Shown piece by piece: positions 9,687 through 17,818 of a stretch of 64,000 bases of DNA. The DNA comes from Tamlana carrageenivorans (GTDB lineage Bacteria > Bacteroidota > Bacteroidia > Flavobacteriales > Flavobacteriaceae). Numbering within the stretch: position 1 is the stretch's first letter; every line of letters begins with the position of its first letter. A program made the translations under genes and the position numbers. The notes beneath the pieces were generated by a model, which was not told where the DNA came from, made no database searches, and saw nothing but the letters and a program-made list of their open reading frames with translations. The stretch covers positions 1,550,001 to 1,614,000 of the forward strand of contig NZ_CP025938.1 in the NCBI RefSeq assembly GCF_002893765.1, given 5' to 3'.

Positions 9687-10994
9687 CTATAAATACGACG
9701 TAAACTGTTTCAGTTTGCCGCGGTTCGAACGGTCTAAGCGTTGGGTTTGTTCAAAAATAATCGTGAGATGAGGTTCTAAATACTTTGAAATCGCTTTTAT
9801 AACAGCTTGCTTTTTCGATTCAGCCAAAAGTTGATCACTAACATAAATGATTTTAAAAGTGTCTAATTTAAGTTGCTCAATAACAAATTCCTTTACCGCG
9901 CTGCCATCTTCAATTATGGTTTTAGTCACATAGTAAAAGGTGAGACCTGCAGCGGTTTTTCCACTAGGGAGTTTCACTAAATCACTAGTTCTGCCATTTA
10001 AGCTTTTTAAAATAAGGTTTCCTGGTGTACTGCGTTCAGATAAAGCTCCTAAATCGCCTAAATCATAACGAATAAATGGATGTGCTTTGTTGTAGAGTGC
10101 CGTTATTACAACACGTCCAACTTGTCCGTATGGTAGTATGTTATCATCATCGTCTAAAATTTCTATGTATAAATCTTCGTGATTAACAACCCAATTGTGG
10201 TTTTTGTTTTGAAAAGCAATAAGGCCCAATTCCGCCGCGCCATACTCATTGATGATTGGCACTCCAAATTGGCTTTCTAATAGCGTTTTATCCGATTCAA
10301 AAAGCATTTCCGAAGTTACAATACAAGCTTTAAGCGAGGGGCAAGCATTTTTTAAAATGATGTTTTTCTTTTGAAGAAATTTAGCAAACTGTACAATGGC
10401 ACTTGTGTATCCATTAATATAGTCAAACTGGGTAGATTGAAAGATTTTAAGATTCTTTTCGAACTGATGATCACTCAAATCAAAAACAGAAAATCGAAAC
10501 CGGTTGCTAAGTTTGTCTTTTAGACGTTCTTTATAATATCCTTTTTTGTCTAAAGGAATCCCGTAAAAACGGGCCTGTTTAGAATGGTGTAAATCCAGGT
10601 TAAACCAATTGTAGCGATCTATAAAATTGGCCCAGTTTAGGGCATGACAAAATTTATCCTTGGCGAATACAAATGGCGTTCCCGACGATCCCGAGGTTTT
10701 ATTGATGTAAATATTTTTTTTAGAAAATCCAGTCGATAATCGGTCACCTAAAGGACATTGTAAATCCTTTTTAGTCATCACCGGAAGATCATTCCAAATG
10801 AAGATACTACCCGTTTTAGCTAATGCCTTATAAAAAGGATTGTGCTTCAGGTGGTAGTTTACAATGTCTTGTTTTTTGCTTTCAATATAACCCTTATAAT
10901 CCGAAGTGCTCTTTTCCTGAATGGTTTTAAGCTCACGCATGGCGCTTTCTAAAGGAAAGCCCTTGAGTTGTAAAGAAAATTTAAATAAATTCAT
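9687..10994 (-). CDS. phenylacetate-CoA ligase/CapK-family adenylate-forming enzyme
   Basis: An ANL-superfamily protein of about 435 residues. The phosphate-binding loop NKTSGSSGTPFVFAKD, the aromatic-region motif NEYGAAELGLI and RYDLGDLG (ATP ribose contact) are all present, so catalysis seems intact. Relatives called CapK or PaaK-like lie at the edges of capsule/O-antigen clusters and are thought to activate or transfer acyl groups; true phenylacetate-CoA ligase activity is not implied. I chose ATG at 10994 (MNLFKFSLQLKG) over a TTG 27 bases upstream. It points toward the polysaccharide genes, with about 60 bases between the gene ends. Confidence 0.82.
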   Translation of the reverse strand: MNLFKFSLQLKGFPLESAMRELKTIQEKSTSDYKGYIESKKQDIVNYHLKHNPFYKALAKTGSIFIWNDLPVMTKKDLQCPLGDRLSTGFSKKNIYINKTSGSSGTPFVFAKDKFCHALNWANFIDRYNWFNLDLHHSKQARFYGIPLDKKGYYKERLKDKLSNRFRFSVFDLSDHQFEKNLKIFQSTQFDYINGYTSAIVQFAKFLQKKNIILKNACPSLKACIVTSEMLFESDKTLLESQFGVPIINEYGAAELGLIAFQNKNHNWVVNHEDLYIEILDDDDNILPYGQVGRVVITALYNKAHPFIRYDLGDLGALSERSTPGNLILKSLNGRTSDLVKLPSGKTAAGLTFYYVTKTIIEDGSAVKEFVIEQLKLDTFKIIYVSDQLLAESKKQAVIKAISKYLEPHLTIIFEQTQRLDRSNRGKLKQFTSYL

Positions 10995-11082
10995 ATGCGT
11001 AAAGCGAAAAAACAAAACCAAATATAATTGATATTTTTTTGGAGTTTAGCGTAAAAATTAAGAAAAAAAGCAGCCCCTAGCG

Positions 11083-11111
11083 TTGCTAATTCTAAAAAGC
11101 CCTTATTTTTG
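11083..11111 (+). promoter_or_regulatory. Bacteroidetes-type promoter of purD
   Basis: TTG at 11083-11085 and TATTTTTG at 11104-11111 (consensus TANNTTTG) are 18 bases apart. They lie 63 bases before the purD start. Spacing and match are what is expected for the primary sigma factor of this phylum. Confidence 0.6.
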
Positions 11112-11173
11112 CAATGGTATAATGAAGCTATTCTTATACATATCAAATTAAAGAGAATCTAAAAATCAATACA

Positions 11174-12445
11174 ATGAATATCTTAATTCTTGGTTCGGGT
11201 GGAAGAGAACATACTTTTGCTTGGAAAATTGCTCAAAGTCCGAAATGTGAAAATCTTTTTGTAGCACCTGGAAATTCAGGAACTGCAAATATAGCAACCA
11301 ATGTGAATATTGGTGTAACCGATTTTCCTGCTATAAAAGCTTTGGTTTTAGAGCACAACATCGATATGGTGGTTGTTGGTCCTGAGGATCCTTTAGTACA
11401 AGGTGTTCATGATTTTTTCTTAAATGATGATGCCATAAAACACGTATCTGTTATTGGTCCGCAAAAAGTAGCTGCCGAGTTAGAAGGAAGTAAAGAATTC
11501 GCAAAGGAGTTTTTATACCGTCATAACATTCCAACTGCAGCCTACGAAAGTTTTATAGCCGAAACTGTTGAAAAAGGCTATGCTTTTTTAGAAACTTTAA
11601 AAGCACCTTATGTTTTAAAAGCAGACGGGTTAGCAGCAGGAAAAGGTGTGGTAATACTTAATGATTTAGATAAAGCTAAAGCGGAACTAAAAAGCATGTT
11701 GGTTGATGCGAAATTTGGAGCTGCAAGTACTAAAGTGGTTATAGAAGAGTTTTTAGATGGTATCGAATTAAGTTGTTTTGTTTTAACCGATGGTGAAAAC
11801 TATAAAATATTACCAACGGCCAAAGATTACAAACGTATTGGTGAGGGTGATACCGGCTTAAACACAGGTGGTATGGGAGCTGTTTCTCCAGTACCTTTTG
11901 CAACCGATGAGTTTTTAAATAAAATTGAAGAGCGTATCGTGAAGCCAACAATTAGTGGCTTCAAAAAAGATAATTTACCTTATGTAGGTTTTGTGTTTAT
12001 CGGATTGATTAAAGTAGGTGACGATCCTAAGGTGATTGAGTACAATGTACGTATGGGTGATCCTGAAACTGAAGTGGTGTTGCCAAGATTGAAAAATGAT
12101 TTTGTAGATGTCCTTCAAGCTATGGCAGAAGGAACATTGGATAAAATCAACCTTGAAATCGACGATCGTGCTGCGACAACCATCATGTTAGTATCTGGAG
12201 GGTATCCTGAAGCTTACGAGAAAGGTAAAGAAATAACTGGTGTTGATGCGATTGAAGATTCTATCCCATTTCATGCCGGTGCTGTGATTAAAGACGGAAA
12301 AATTGTAACCTCTGGAGGACGAGTGATGGCGATTACATCATACGGAGATACGTACCAAGAGGCCATAAAAAAATCTTACCAAAATATAGAAAAACTACAT
12401 TTTGATAAGATGAATTATCGTAAAGATATTGGTTTCGATTTATAA
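11174..12445 (+). CDS. purD: phosphoribosylamine-glycine ligase
   Basis: A full-length (423 residues) ATP-grasp enzyme that joins phosphoribosylamine and glycine to GAR, step 2 of purine synthesis. It begins with ILILGSGGREHTFAWK, then has GPEDPLVQG and the ATP-grasp core LKADGLAAGKGVV. The signature VRMGDPETEVVLPRL follows, around residue 294. It stands alone here, with its own promoter and a terminator that overlaps its stop codon. Identification is firm. Confidence 0.97.
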   Translation: MNILILGSGGREHTFAWKIAQSPKCENLFVAPGNSGTANIATNVNIGVTDFPAIKALVLEHNIDMVVVGPEDPLVQGVHDFFLNDDAIKHVSVIGPQKVAAELEGSKEFAKEFLYRHNIPTAAYESFIAETVEKGYAFLETLKAPYVLKADGLAAGKGVVILNDLDKAKAELKSMLVDAKFGAASTKVVIEEFLDGIELSCFVLTDGENYKILPTAKDYKRIGEGDTGLNTGGMGAVSPVPFATDEFLNKIEERIVKPTISGFKKDNLPYVGFVFIGLIKVGDDPKVIEYNVRMGDPETEVVLPRLKNDFVDVLQAMAEGTLDKINLEIDDRAATTIMLVSGGYPEAYEKGKEITGVDAIEDSIPFHAGAVIKDGKIVTSGGRVMAITSYGDTYQEAIKKSYQNIEKLHFDKMNYRKDIGFDL

Positions 12446-12464
12446 ATCGAAACCAAATTTTTTT
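12429..12464 (+). terminator. intrinsic terminator overlapping the purD stop codon
   Basis: A perfect 14-bp inverted repeat (TTGGTTTCGATTTA at 12429-12442 and its complement at 12443-12456) is followed by seven T from 12458. The left arm encodes the last codons of PurD (GFDL) and the stop TAA straddles the centre. It also meets the end of the convergent gene at 12463. Confidence 0.8.
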
Positions 12465-12690
12465 ATAAATATGAGTGTGAAGAGATGCTTTTATCTTCTT
12501 CGTTGTTATCGTTGAAACCTTTTAATTGGATCATCCAGTATACCATGGCAACAAAACCAATGATAATAAAGATCCAAGAAACAAGGTTGGCTAAAAACCA
12601 GTTTTCAAGCTCTAAAGCTCTAATCGCATCTAAAGGTTTTAAAAGAACGTTTACAAATAAATCTTGTATCGCGTAAAAGAAATCTTTCAT
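12463..12690 (-). CDS. small single-span membrane protein (DUF6341-like)
   Basis: A 75-residue protein with an amphipathic N-terminus (MKDFFYAIQDLFVNVLLKPLDAI), one strong membrane helix (about residues 33-53, ANLVSWIFIIIGFVAMVYWMIQL) and an acidic tail with SISSHSYL. It resembles a small family conserved in flavobacteria beside the DUF6427 protein, recalled as DUF6341; the function is unknown. It is divergent from the next gene across a 73-base intergenic region and convergent with purD. Confidence 0.75.
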   Translation of the reverse strand: MKDFFYAIQDLFVNVLLKPLDAIRALELENWFLANLVSWIFIIIGFVAMVYWMIQLKGFNDNNEEDKSISSHSYL

Positions 12691-12763
12691 ATTGAGTTTG
12701 TTTATGGGGTGTTAAGCCCTATATAGTTAGTATATTTACGAAGCAAAAATACAAAAACAGTTA

Positions 12764-13690
12764 ATGTTAACAAGCTTTTTTAATAAATCTAGACCAATAA
12801 ATTTCATTATTGTATTTTTTATAACGCTTCTAGCGTTTGCGATACCTCGATTAAATATACAGTTTGAAAATTTGGATTACTTGTTTATCCTAAAACAAGT
12901 TGGGATGTTGTTAACCATTTTCGCATCCATTTTACTCTTAAATTTTATTGTTATAAAAAACAGTTTAACCGAAAGTAATCACTTCGAAATCTTGCTTTTT
13001 AGTTTGTTTTTGCTGTTTCTAACCCCAACAACAGAGTATGCGAACGTTATTTATGCTAACTTTTTTGTGTTATTGAGTTTACGACGCATCATCAGTTTGC
13101 GATCGCAAAAGGAGGTTAAAAAGAAACTGTTTGATGCGGCTTTTTGGATTGCCATGGCTACCTTGTTTTATTTCTGGTCTATTCTATTTTTTGCTTTAAT
13201 ACTGCTGTCTTTAGCCTTGTATATCGATAATAACCTCAGGCATTGGATTATTCCTTTTTTAGGGGTTTTAGCTGTATTTTTAATAGGTTCGGCAACTTCA
13301 ATTGTGCTCTACGACGACTACTTTCAAGTTTTTAATAGGACTGCAGCGGTAGTGAGTTATGACTTTAGTCCGTATAATACCATAACCTATTTAGTAGCCA
13401 TAACCTTATTAGTTTCTTTTGGAATTTGGTCGGCTTTCTTCTATTTAAATAATATAAAAAAGAAGAAAAAAGTTTTTAGAGTGTCCTTTAAAGTTATTGT
13501 TCTTGCTGCGGTTATCGGATTTTTAATCGTCATTGTGACCCCAAATAAGAACGGTAGTGAGTTTTTATTTGCCTTCTCGCCTTTGGCTATAATTTTGGCC
13601 AGTTACATTGAAACCATTGAAGAAAAATGGTTTCAAGAATTGTTTTTAGCCATACTTATTCTGGTGCCATTTATTTTGTTAATGTTGTAG
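12764..13690 (+). CDS. polytopic membrane protein (DUF6427-like)
   Basis: A 308-residue protein with about eight to ten membrane helices and an N-terminus MLTSFFNKSRPINFIIVFF. This is the pattern of the DUF6427 family of Bacteroidetes, usually next to upp and the small membrane protein encoded upstream. Function is unknown; the topology recalls glycosyltransferase or ligase membrane domains, but no catalytic motif is apparent. Its 3' end overlaps the 3' end of upp by 12 bases, tail to tail. Confidence 0.75.
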   Translation: MLTSFFNKSRPINFIIVFFITLLAFAIPRLNIQFENLDYLFILKQVGMLLTIFASILLLNFIVIKNSLTESNHFEILLFSLFLLFLTPTTEYANVIYANFFVLLSLRRIISLRSQKEVKKKLFDAAFWIAMATLFYFWSILFFALILLSLALYIDNNLRHWIIPFLGVLAVFLIGSATSIVLYDDYFQVFNRTAAVVSYDFSPYNTITYLVAITLLVSFGIWSAFFYLNNIKKKKKVFRVSFKVIVLAAVIGFLIVIVTPNKNGSEFLFAFSPLAIILASYIETIEEKWFQELFLAILILVPFILLML

Positions 13691-14338
13691 TTTCTCGCCA
13701 AAAGCTAGATCGCCGGCATCGCCTAATCCAGGAATGATATAACCTTTTTCATTAAGCTTGTCATCTATGGTTCCAATCCATAATTTAGTGTGTTTCCCAA
13801 AATGTTTTTTTACAAAATTCACACCTGGTTTTGCGCCAATAACACTTATAAGATGAATATCTTTTGGGGTTCCAAAAGCTTTTAGGGCTTCAAAAGTAGC
13901 GACCATTGATTGGCCTGTGGCTAACATAGGATCGGCCAGAATAAGTGTTTTGTTTTCTAAACTCGGACAAGCCAAATACTCTACCACAATTTCAAAAGTT
14001 TCAGGGTTTTCTTTATGTTGTCGGTATGCGGAAATGAAAGCATTTTCAGCACGATCAAAATAGTTTAGTAAACCATTGTGAAGTGGTATGCCAGCTCTTA
14101 AAATAGAACATAAAACAATCTCGTTTTGGGGTAGCTTAGCTGAGCTTGTGCCAAGAGGTGTTTGTGTGTTTTCTGAACGATAATTTAAACTCTTGCTCAT
14201 TTCATACGCTAAGATTTCCCCTACGCGTTCAATGTTTCTCCTAAAGCGCATGGCATCCCTTTGAATGTTTACATCTCTTAGTTCCGAAAGGAAGCTATTT
14301 AATATGGAGTTTTGCTTTGATAAATTGTGAATTTCCAT
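13679..14338 (-). CDS. upp: uracil phosphoribosyltransferase
   Basis: A 219-residue PRTase that converts uracil and PRPP to UMP (pyrimidine salvage). Visible motifs are CSILRAGIPLHNGLL and the PRPP-binding loop LILADPMLATGQSMVATFEAL. The C-terminal GLGDAGDLAFG is the uracil-binding segment. The length fits the Bacteroidetes form. The start at 14338 lies 45 bases from the -7 element of the divergent DUF4254 gene, so the two share a short control region. Confidence 0.93.
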   Translation of the reverse strand: MEIHNLSKQNSILNSFLSELRDVNIQRDAMRFRRNIERVGEILAYEMSKSLNYRSENTQTPLGTSSAKLPQNEIVLCSILRAGIPLHNGLLNYFDRAENAFISAYRQHKENPETFEIVVEYLACPSLENKTLILADPMLATGQSMVATFEALKAFGTPKDIHLISVIGAKPGVNFVKKHFGKHTKLWIGTIDDKLNEKGYIIPGLGDAGDLAFGEKLQH

Positions 14339-14382
14339 GGCTTCAAATTAGGTATTCTTTAGTAAAGTTAGTGAATTATAAG

Positions 14383-14390
14383 TATCTTTG
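14383..14390 (+). promoter_or_regulatory. -7 element of the DUF4254 gene
   Basis: TATCTTTG is a perfect TANNTTTG match, 20 bases before ATG 14410. It decides the start of the next gene: the frame is open further upstream, to 14317, but that region contains the promoter. Confidence 0.6.
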
Positions 14391-14409
14391 CATTTTAAAA
14401 ATTGAGACT

Positions 14410-15015
14410 ATGTTTACAGATAAAGCAAATGCTATTTTTCAAGAAGTTATAGAGAAGTATCACGTAATAAATACGGTTGATCAGCCTTTTGAAAATGCCT
14501 ATCCAGAAAGTGATTTATTAGAGCATTTATTATATAGAAAATGTTGGATTGATACGGTGCAATGGCATTACGAAGATATTATTCGTGATCCGCAAATTGA
14601 TCCAGTAGCCGCTTTAACTTTGAAGCGTCAAATTGATGCTTCAAATCAAGATAGAACCGATATGGTAGAGTATATCGATAGCTATTTTTTAGAAAAATAT
14701 AAAGAGGTAAAAGTTAAAGATGATGCCACTATTAATACCGAAAGTCCTGCTTGGGGAGTTGATAGATTATCAATTTTGGCTTTAAAAGTATACCATATGC
14801 ATGAAGAAGCAACTCGTGAAGACGCTTCTCCTGAGCACAAAGCAGCTTGTCAGAAAAAATTAGACATTTTACTTGAGCAACGCGTAGATTTGTCTACCGC
14901 TATCGATACGCTTTTAAATGATATCGCTAACGGTGATAAGTACATGAAAGTTTATAAGCAAATGAAAATGTATAATGACGACGAGTTAAACCCAGTACTT
15001 CGTTCTCAGAAATAA
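14410..15015 (+). CDS. DUF4254 domain protein
   Basis: A protein of about 201 residues starting MFTDKANAIFQEVIEKYH. It is soluble and helical, with a conserved-looking core LLYRKCWIDTVQWHYEDIIRDP and HEEATREDASPEHKAACQKKL. I recognise the DUF4254 family, which in Bacteroidetes is usually encoded just before a GT9 glycosyltransferase, as here. That suggests a role in envelope sugar metabolism, but no activity is established. The start was chosen by the -7 box at 14383, not by the longest frame. Confidence 0.8.
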   Translation: MFTDKANAIFQEVIEKYHVINTVDQPFENAYPESDLLEHLLYRKCWIDTVQWHYEDIIRDPQIDPVAALTLKRQIDASNQDRTDMVEYIDSYFLEKYKEVKVKDDATINTESPAWGVDRLSILALKVYHMHEEATREDASPEHKAACQKKLDILLEQRVDLSTAIDTLLNDIANGDKYMKVYKQMKMYNDDELNPVLRSQK

Positions 15016-15040
15016 GAGGCTGTTTAAAAATTAAGTTTTC

Positions 15041-15120
15041 CGTCAACCTGAACTTGATTCAGGTTCTCATAATGATTGATTTTCAGTAAGATGAGATTCT
15101 GAAATAAATTCAGAATGACG
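15041..15120. repeat. two-hairpin intergenic repeat, copy 1
   Basis: An 80-base unit bounded by CGTCA (15041) and TGACG (15120). Inside are two perfect 8-bp inverted repeats: AACCTGAA/TTCAGGTT (15045-15065) and ATTCTGAA/TTCAGAAT (15096-15116). A related unit of 81 bases lies at 43339-43419. The layout is that of a dispersed REP- or MITE-like element of flavobacterial genomes. Confidence 0.65.
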
Positions 15121-15164
15121 AATTTTAACACTTTTTAGACTGCCTTCTCATCCTTAAAGTTGAG

Positions 15165-16169
15165 ATGCCAAATTCAAAACATATATTAGTGATACGTCTC
15201 TCTGCTATGGGAGACGTTGCTATGTCTGTACCTGTGTTACGTGCAGTTGTTAAGCAATATCCTGAGGTAGAAATAACGGTTTTAACACGAGGCTTTTTTA
15301 AATCTTTTTTTAGAGACATTCCACGGGTAAAGGTCTATACGGCCGATGTTAAAGGAGCTCATAAAGGCGTACTCGGACTCTTGAAATTGGCAAAAGAACT
15401 TAATGAATTTGGGTTCTATGCGGTTGCAGATTTACACCATGTTTTAAGAAGTAAAATTTTAAAACAGTTTTTAAAATGTAAACGTTTTGTGGCGCTTGAT
15501 AAAGGTCGCAAGGAAAAGCATTTATTGATTTCAGGTGAAAAATTTGAACCTTTAAAAACAACATATCAGCGCTATGCAGATGTTTTTCAGAAATTTGGTT
15601 TTCCTATCGATTTATCAAATCCGATCTTTCCGGAGCGGGTCGTTTTAAATAATAGGTTATTAAAACTGCTAGGTCATGATTCTAAAAAATGGATTGGTAT
15701 AGCCCCTTTTGCTGCACACCAAAGTAAGGTATATCCTTTAGATTTAATGAAAACGGTTGTGCAGCAATTAACACCGCATTATAAAGTTATTTTATTTGGA
15801 GGCCAAGCAGATCGCGAAGCCTTAAATCATTTTGAAAATACGATAAATCTTGCGGGCAAATTGACCTTTGACGAGGAGTTAGATATCATTTCTAATCTCG
15901 ATGTCATGCTTTCTATGGATTCTGGCAATGCGCACTTAGCTGCCATGTTGGGGATAAAGGTAGTTACTGTCTGGGGGGTTACACATCCATATGCAGGCTT
16001 TGCACCTTTTAATCAGCCAGAAGAAAACGCGTTGTGTGCCGATAGAACACAATTTCCGAAAGTGCCAACCTCAGTATATGGTAATAAATATCCAGAAGGC
16101 TATGAGCATGCCGCAGGCAGTATTTCTCCAGAAACCGTAGTAGCAAAATTAAAAAGTTTACTTTCTTAA
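15165..16169 (+). CDS. glycosyltransferase family 9 (heptosyltransferase-like)
   Basis: A 334-residue GT-B enzyme related to ADP-heptose:LPS heptosyltransferases. It opens with HILVIRLSAMGDVAMSVPVLRAV, the usual acceptor-side motif including the catalytic Asp of R-x-S-x-x-G-D. The donor half has WIGIAPFAAHQSKVYP and later SMDSGNAHLAAMLGIKVVTVWG, the family's S-x-D-[ST]-G-x-x-H-x-A signature. It probably acts on lipid A core or another surface glycan in the cytoplasm. It follows the DUF4254 gene, with a repeat element in the gap. Confidence 0.88.
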   Translation: MPNSKHILVIRLSAMGDVAMSVPVLRAVVKQYPEVEITVLTRGFFKSFFRDIPRVKVYTADVKGAHKGVLGLLKLAKELNEFGFYAVADLHHVLRSKILKQFLKCKRFVALDKGRKEKHLLISGEKFEPLKTTYQRYADVFQKFGFPIDLSNPIFPERVVLNNRLLKLLGHDSKKWIGIAPFAAHQSKVYPLDLMKTVVQQLTPHYKVILFGGQADREALNHFENTINLAGKLTFDEELDIISNLDVMLSMDSGNAHLAAMLGIKVVTVWGVTHPYAGFAPFNQPEENALCADRTQFPKVPTSVYGNKYPEGYEHAAGSISPETVVAKLKSLLS

Positions 16170-16188
16170 CTCCTTAACTCCTTAACTT
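16165..16188. repeat. three tandem 8-bp units
   Basis: CTTAACTC, CTTAACTC and CTTAACTT run head to tail across the stop codon of the GT9 gene (16167-16169). This is a small slippage-prone tract with no visible function. Confidence 0.6.
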
Positions 16189-16218
16189 CACATAACTTCC
16201 TCACTTCAGAACCCCAAC

Positions 16219-17274
16219 CTAAACATCATCAAAATCAACGGCAATAGTCGCTGTTGTAGGATGCGCTTGGCAGGTTAAAATTAAGCCTTCAGCAACTTCA
16301 CTTTCTGTTAAAATATTGTTTTGCCTCATAGTAGCTTCACCTTCCGTAATACGTGCTAAACAGCTGCTACAAATTCCGCCTTGACAAGAGTATGGTGCGT
16401 CTAAATCTTCATCTAAAGCCGCTTCTAAAATGGTTTGTTTTTGAGACATCTCGAAGGTGGTTGTTTCATCATCAACCGTAACCGAAATTTTTGAAGTACC
16501 ATTAGCAACGTCTTCAGTTTTAACTTCAACGGGTTTAGCTGCTTTAAAAAGCTCGTAATGGATACGAGAAGCTTCTGTATTATGCTCGGTTAATACGTCT
16601 TTTACCGTGTGAATCATGGCTTCTGGACCACATAGGTAATACGCATCGACATCGATGTGTTTGTGCTCATTTTTCATCACATAGTTCACCGTGCTTTTTT
16701 CTATACGACCGAAAATGGCATCTTCTTCGTCTTGTTGACTGAAAACAAATTGAATAGAAAAACGATCTTTATAAGTATGTTGTAGCTCTAAAAGTTCGTT
16801 TAAAAACATAGTGTCTTTAGGCGTTTTGTTGCCGTAAACCAGAATAACTTTGCTTTGAACTTCCTCTTCTAAAGCACATTTTATAATGCTTAAAATAGGT
16901 GTGATACCACTTCCTGCAGCAAAAGCTGCGATGTTCTTAGTTTTAGAGTCATTAGGTTCAAAAACAAAACGACCTTTTGGAGGTGCTACGTCTAAAGTAT
17001 CTCCAACTTTTAAAGTTGAATTCGCATAAGCCGAAAACGTGCCGTCTTGAACTTCTTTAATAGCTACTTTTATTTCGCCACTTTTAGGCGATACACACAA
17101 CGAGTAGTCACGACGTACTTCATTGCCATCAATTTCAGTTTTTAAAGTGATGTATTGTCCCGCTTTAAATTGAAAAATTTCTTTAAGGTTTTCAGGGATA
17201 TTAAAAGAAATACTTATGGCTTTTGAAGTTTCTCTTGTTATATTTTTTACTGAAAGTTTATGGAATGATGACAT
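16219..17274 (-). CDS. 2Fe-2S flavin reductase (PaaE/ferredoxin-NADP reductase-like)
   Basis: A 351-residue three-domain electron-transfer protein. The FAD domain has RDYS (residues 55-58) and the NAD(P) domain has AAGSGITPILSIIK. The C-terminal plant-type 2Fe-2S domain has Cys297, Cys302, Cys305 and Cys335. It passes electrons from NAD(P)H to an unknown acceptor, such as an oxygenase or desaturase, in the cytoplasm. PaaE of the phenylacetyl-CoA epoxidase is one relative, but no paaABCD genes are nearby, so the partner is open. It is monocistronic with its own promoter. Confidence 0.88.
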   Translation of the reverse strand: MSSFHKLSVKNITRETSKAISISFNIPENLKEIFQFKAGQYITLKTEIDGNEVRRDYSLCVSPKSGEIKVAIKEVQDGTFSAYANSTLKVGDTLDVAPPKGRFVFEPNDSKTKNIAAFAAGSGITPILSIIKCALEEEVQSKVILVYGNKTPKDTMFLNELLELQHTYKDRFSIQFVFSQQDEEDAIFGRIEKSTVNYVMKNEHKHIDVDAYYLCGPEAMIHTVKDVLTEHNTEASRIHYELFKAAKPVEVKTEDVANGTSKISVTVDDETTTFEMSQKQTILEAALDEDLDAPYSCQGGICSSCLARITEGEATMRQNNILTESEVAEGLILTCQAHPTTATIAVDFDDV

Positions 17275-17290
17275 GTAAATTAATTTTTAG

Positions 17291-17298
17291 CAAAAATA
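17291..17298 (-). promoter_or_regulatory. -7 element of the flavin reductase gene
   Basis: Read on the minus strand this is TATTTTTG, a perfect TANNTTTG match 17 bases before the ATG at 17274. Confidence 0.55.
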
Positions 17299-17426
17299 GT
17301 GAAGCCTTTAAAATTTAAGATGTTTTTTTAAGAAAATTAACGCGTAGTAAAATGGTTAATTTTTGGTTTGTGGTGTTTTCTATAAGTAGGTATTTAGGAT
17401 ATTTTTTCGTTAAAATGTTTTATTTT

Positions 17427-17453
17427 CTTATACCTAATTTAATTATGTATAAG
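17427..17453. promoter_or_regulatory. candidate PadR operator (27-bp palindrome)
   Basis: The arms CTTATAC (17427-17433) and GTATAAG (17447-17453) flank an inner TAATT/AATTA pair. The whole site matches its reverse complement except at the centre and one mirrored pair. It ends 10 bases before the padR -7 box (17463-17470). ATTATGTATA also repeats directly at 17442 and 17457. Binding is inferred, not shown. Confidence 0.5.
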
Positions 17454-17462
17454 GAAATTATG

Positions 17463-17470
17463 TATATTTG
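17463..17470 (+). promoter_or_regulatory. -7 element of padR
   Basis: TATATTTG is a perfect TANNTTTG match only 7 bases before ATG 17478, so the transcript should have almost no leader. The second ATTATGTATA repeat (17457-17466) overlaps it. Confidence 0.55.
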
Positions 17471-17477
17471 AATTGTT

Positions 17478-17816
17478 ATGAAAAAATCTAATTTATATAA
17501 AGGAAGTTTAACCACTATAATTTTGAAGCTTCTAAACGAGAATGATAGAATGTATGGTTATGAGATTACTCAAAAGGTAAAAGAGCTTACAAATGGAGAA
17601 CTTAAAATTACTGAGGGTGCACTTTATCCGTCGTTACATAAATTAGAATCCGAAGGTTATTTGGATGTTGAGGTTTTAAAAGTTGATAATAGAATGCGTA
17701 AATATTATAAACTTACGGAGTCGGGTACAAAAGAAACAGCTAATAAACTTAGTGAGTTAGAACAATATATCGCAACAATGAGAGCTTTGGTAAACCCTAA
17801 ATTTAGAATGGGATAA
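17478..17816 (+). CDS. PadR-family transcriptional regulator
   Basis: A 112-residue winged-helix protein. YKGSLTTIILKLLNENDRMYGYEITQKVKEL is the PadR helix-turn-helix, and ITEGALYPSLHKLESEGYL is the recognition helix with wing. RMRKYYKLTESG completes the wing. It is short, like minimal PadR proteins with one C-terminal dimer helix. The ligand is unknown. It lies 2 bases before the membrane-protein gene it probably controls, behind a palindrome that could be its own operator. Confidence 0.92.
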   Translation: MKKSNLYKGSLTTIILKLLNENDRMYGYEITQKVKELTNGELKITEGALYPSLHKLESEGYLDVEVLKVDNRMRKYYKLTESGTKETANKLSELEQYIATMRALVNPKFRMG

Positions 17817-17818
17817 TT

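Noticed and set aside
14317..14409. N-terminal extension of the DUF4254 protein
   Set aside because: The frame is open here, but the segment contains the perfect -7 box TATCTTTG (14383-14390) and overlaps the start of upp, so translation from ATG 14410 is much more likely.
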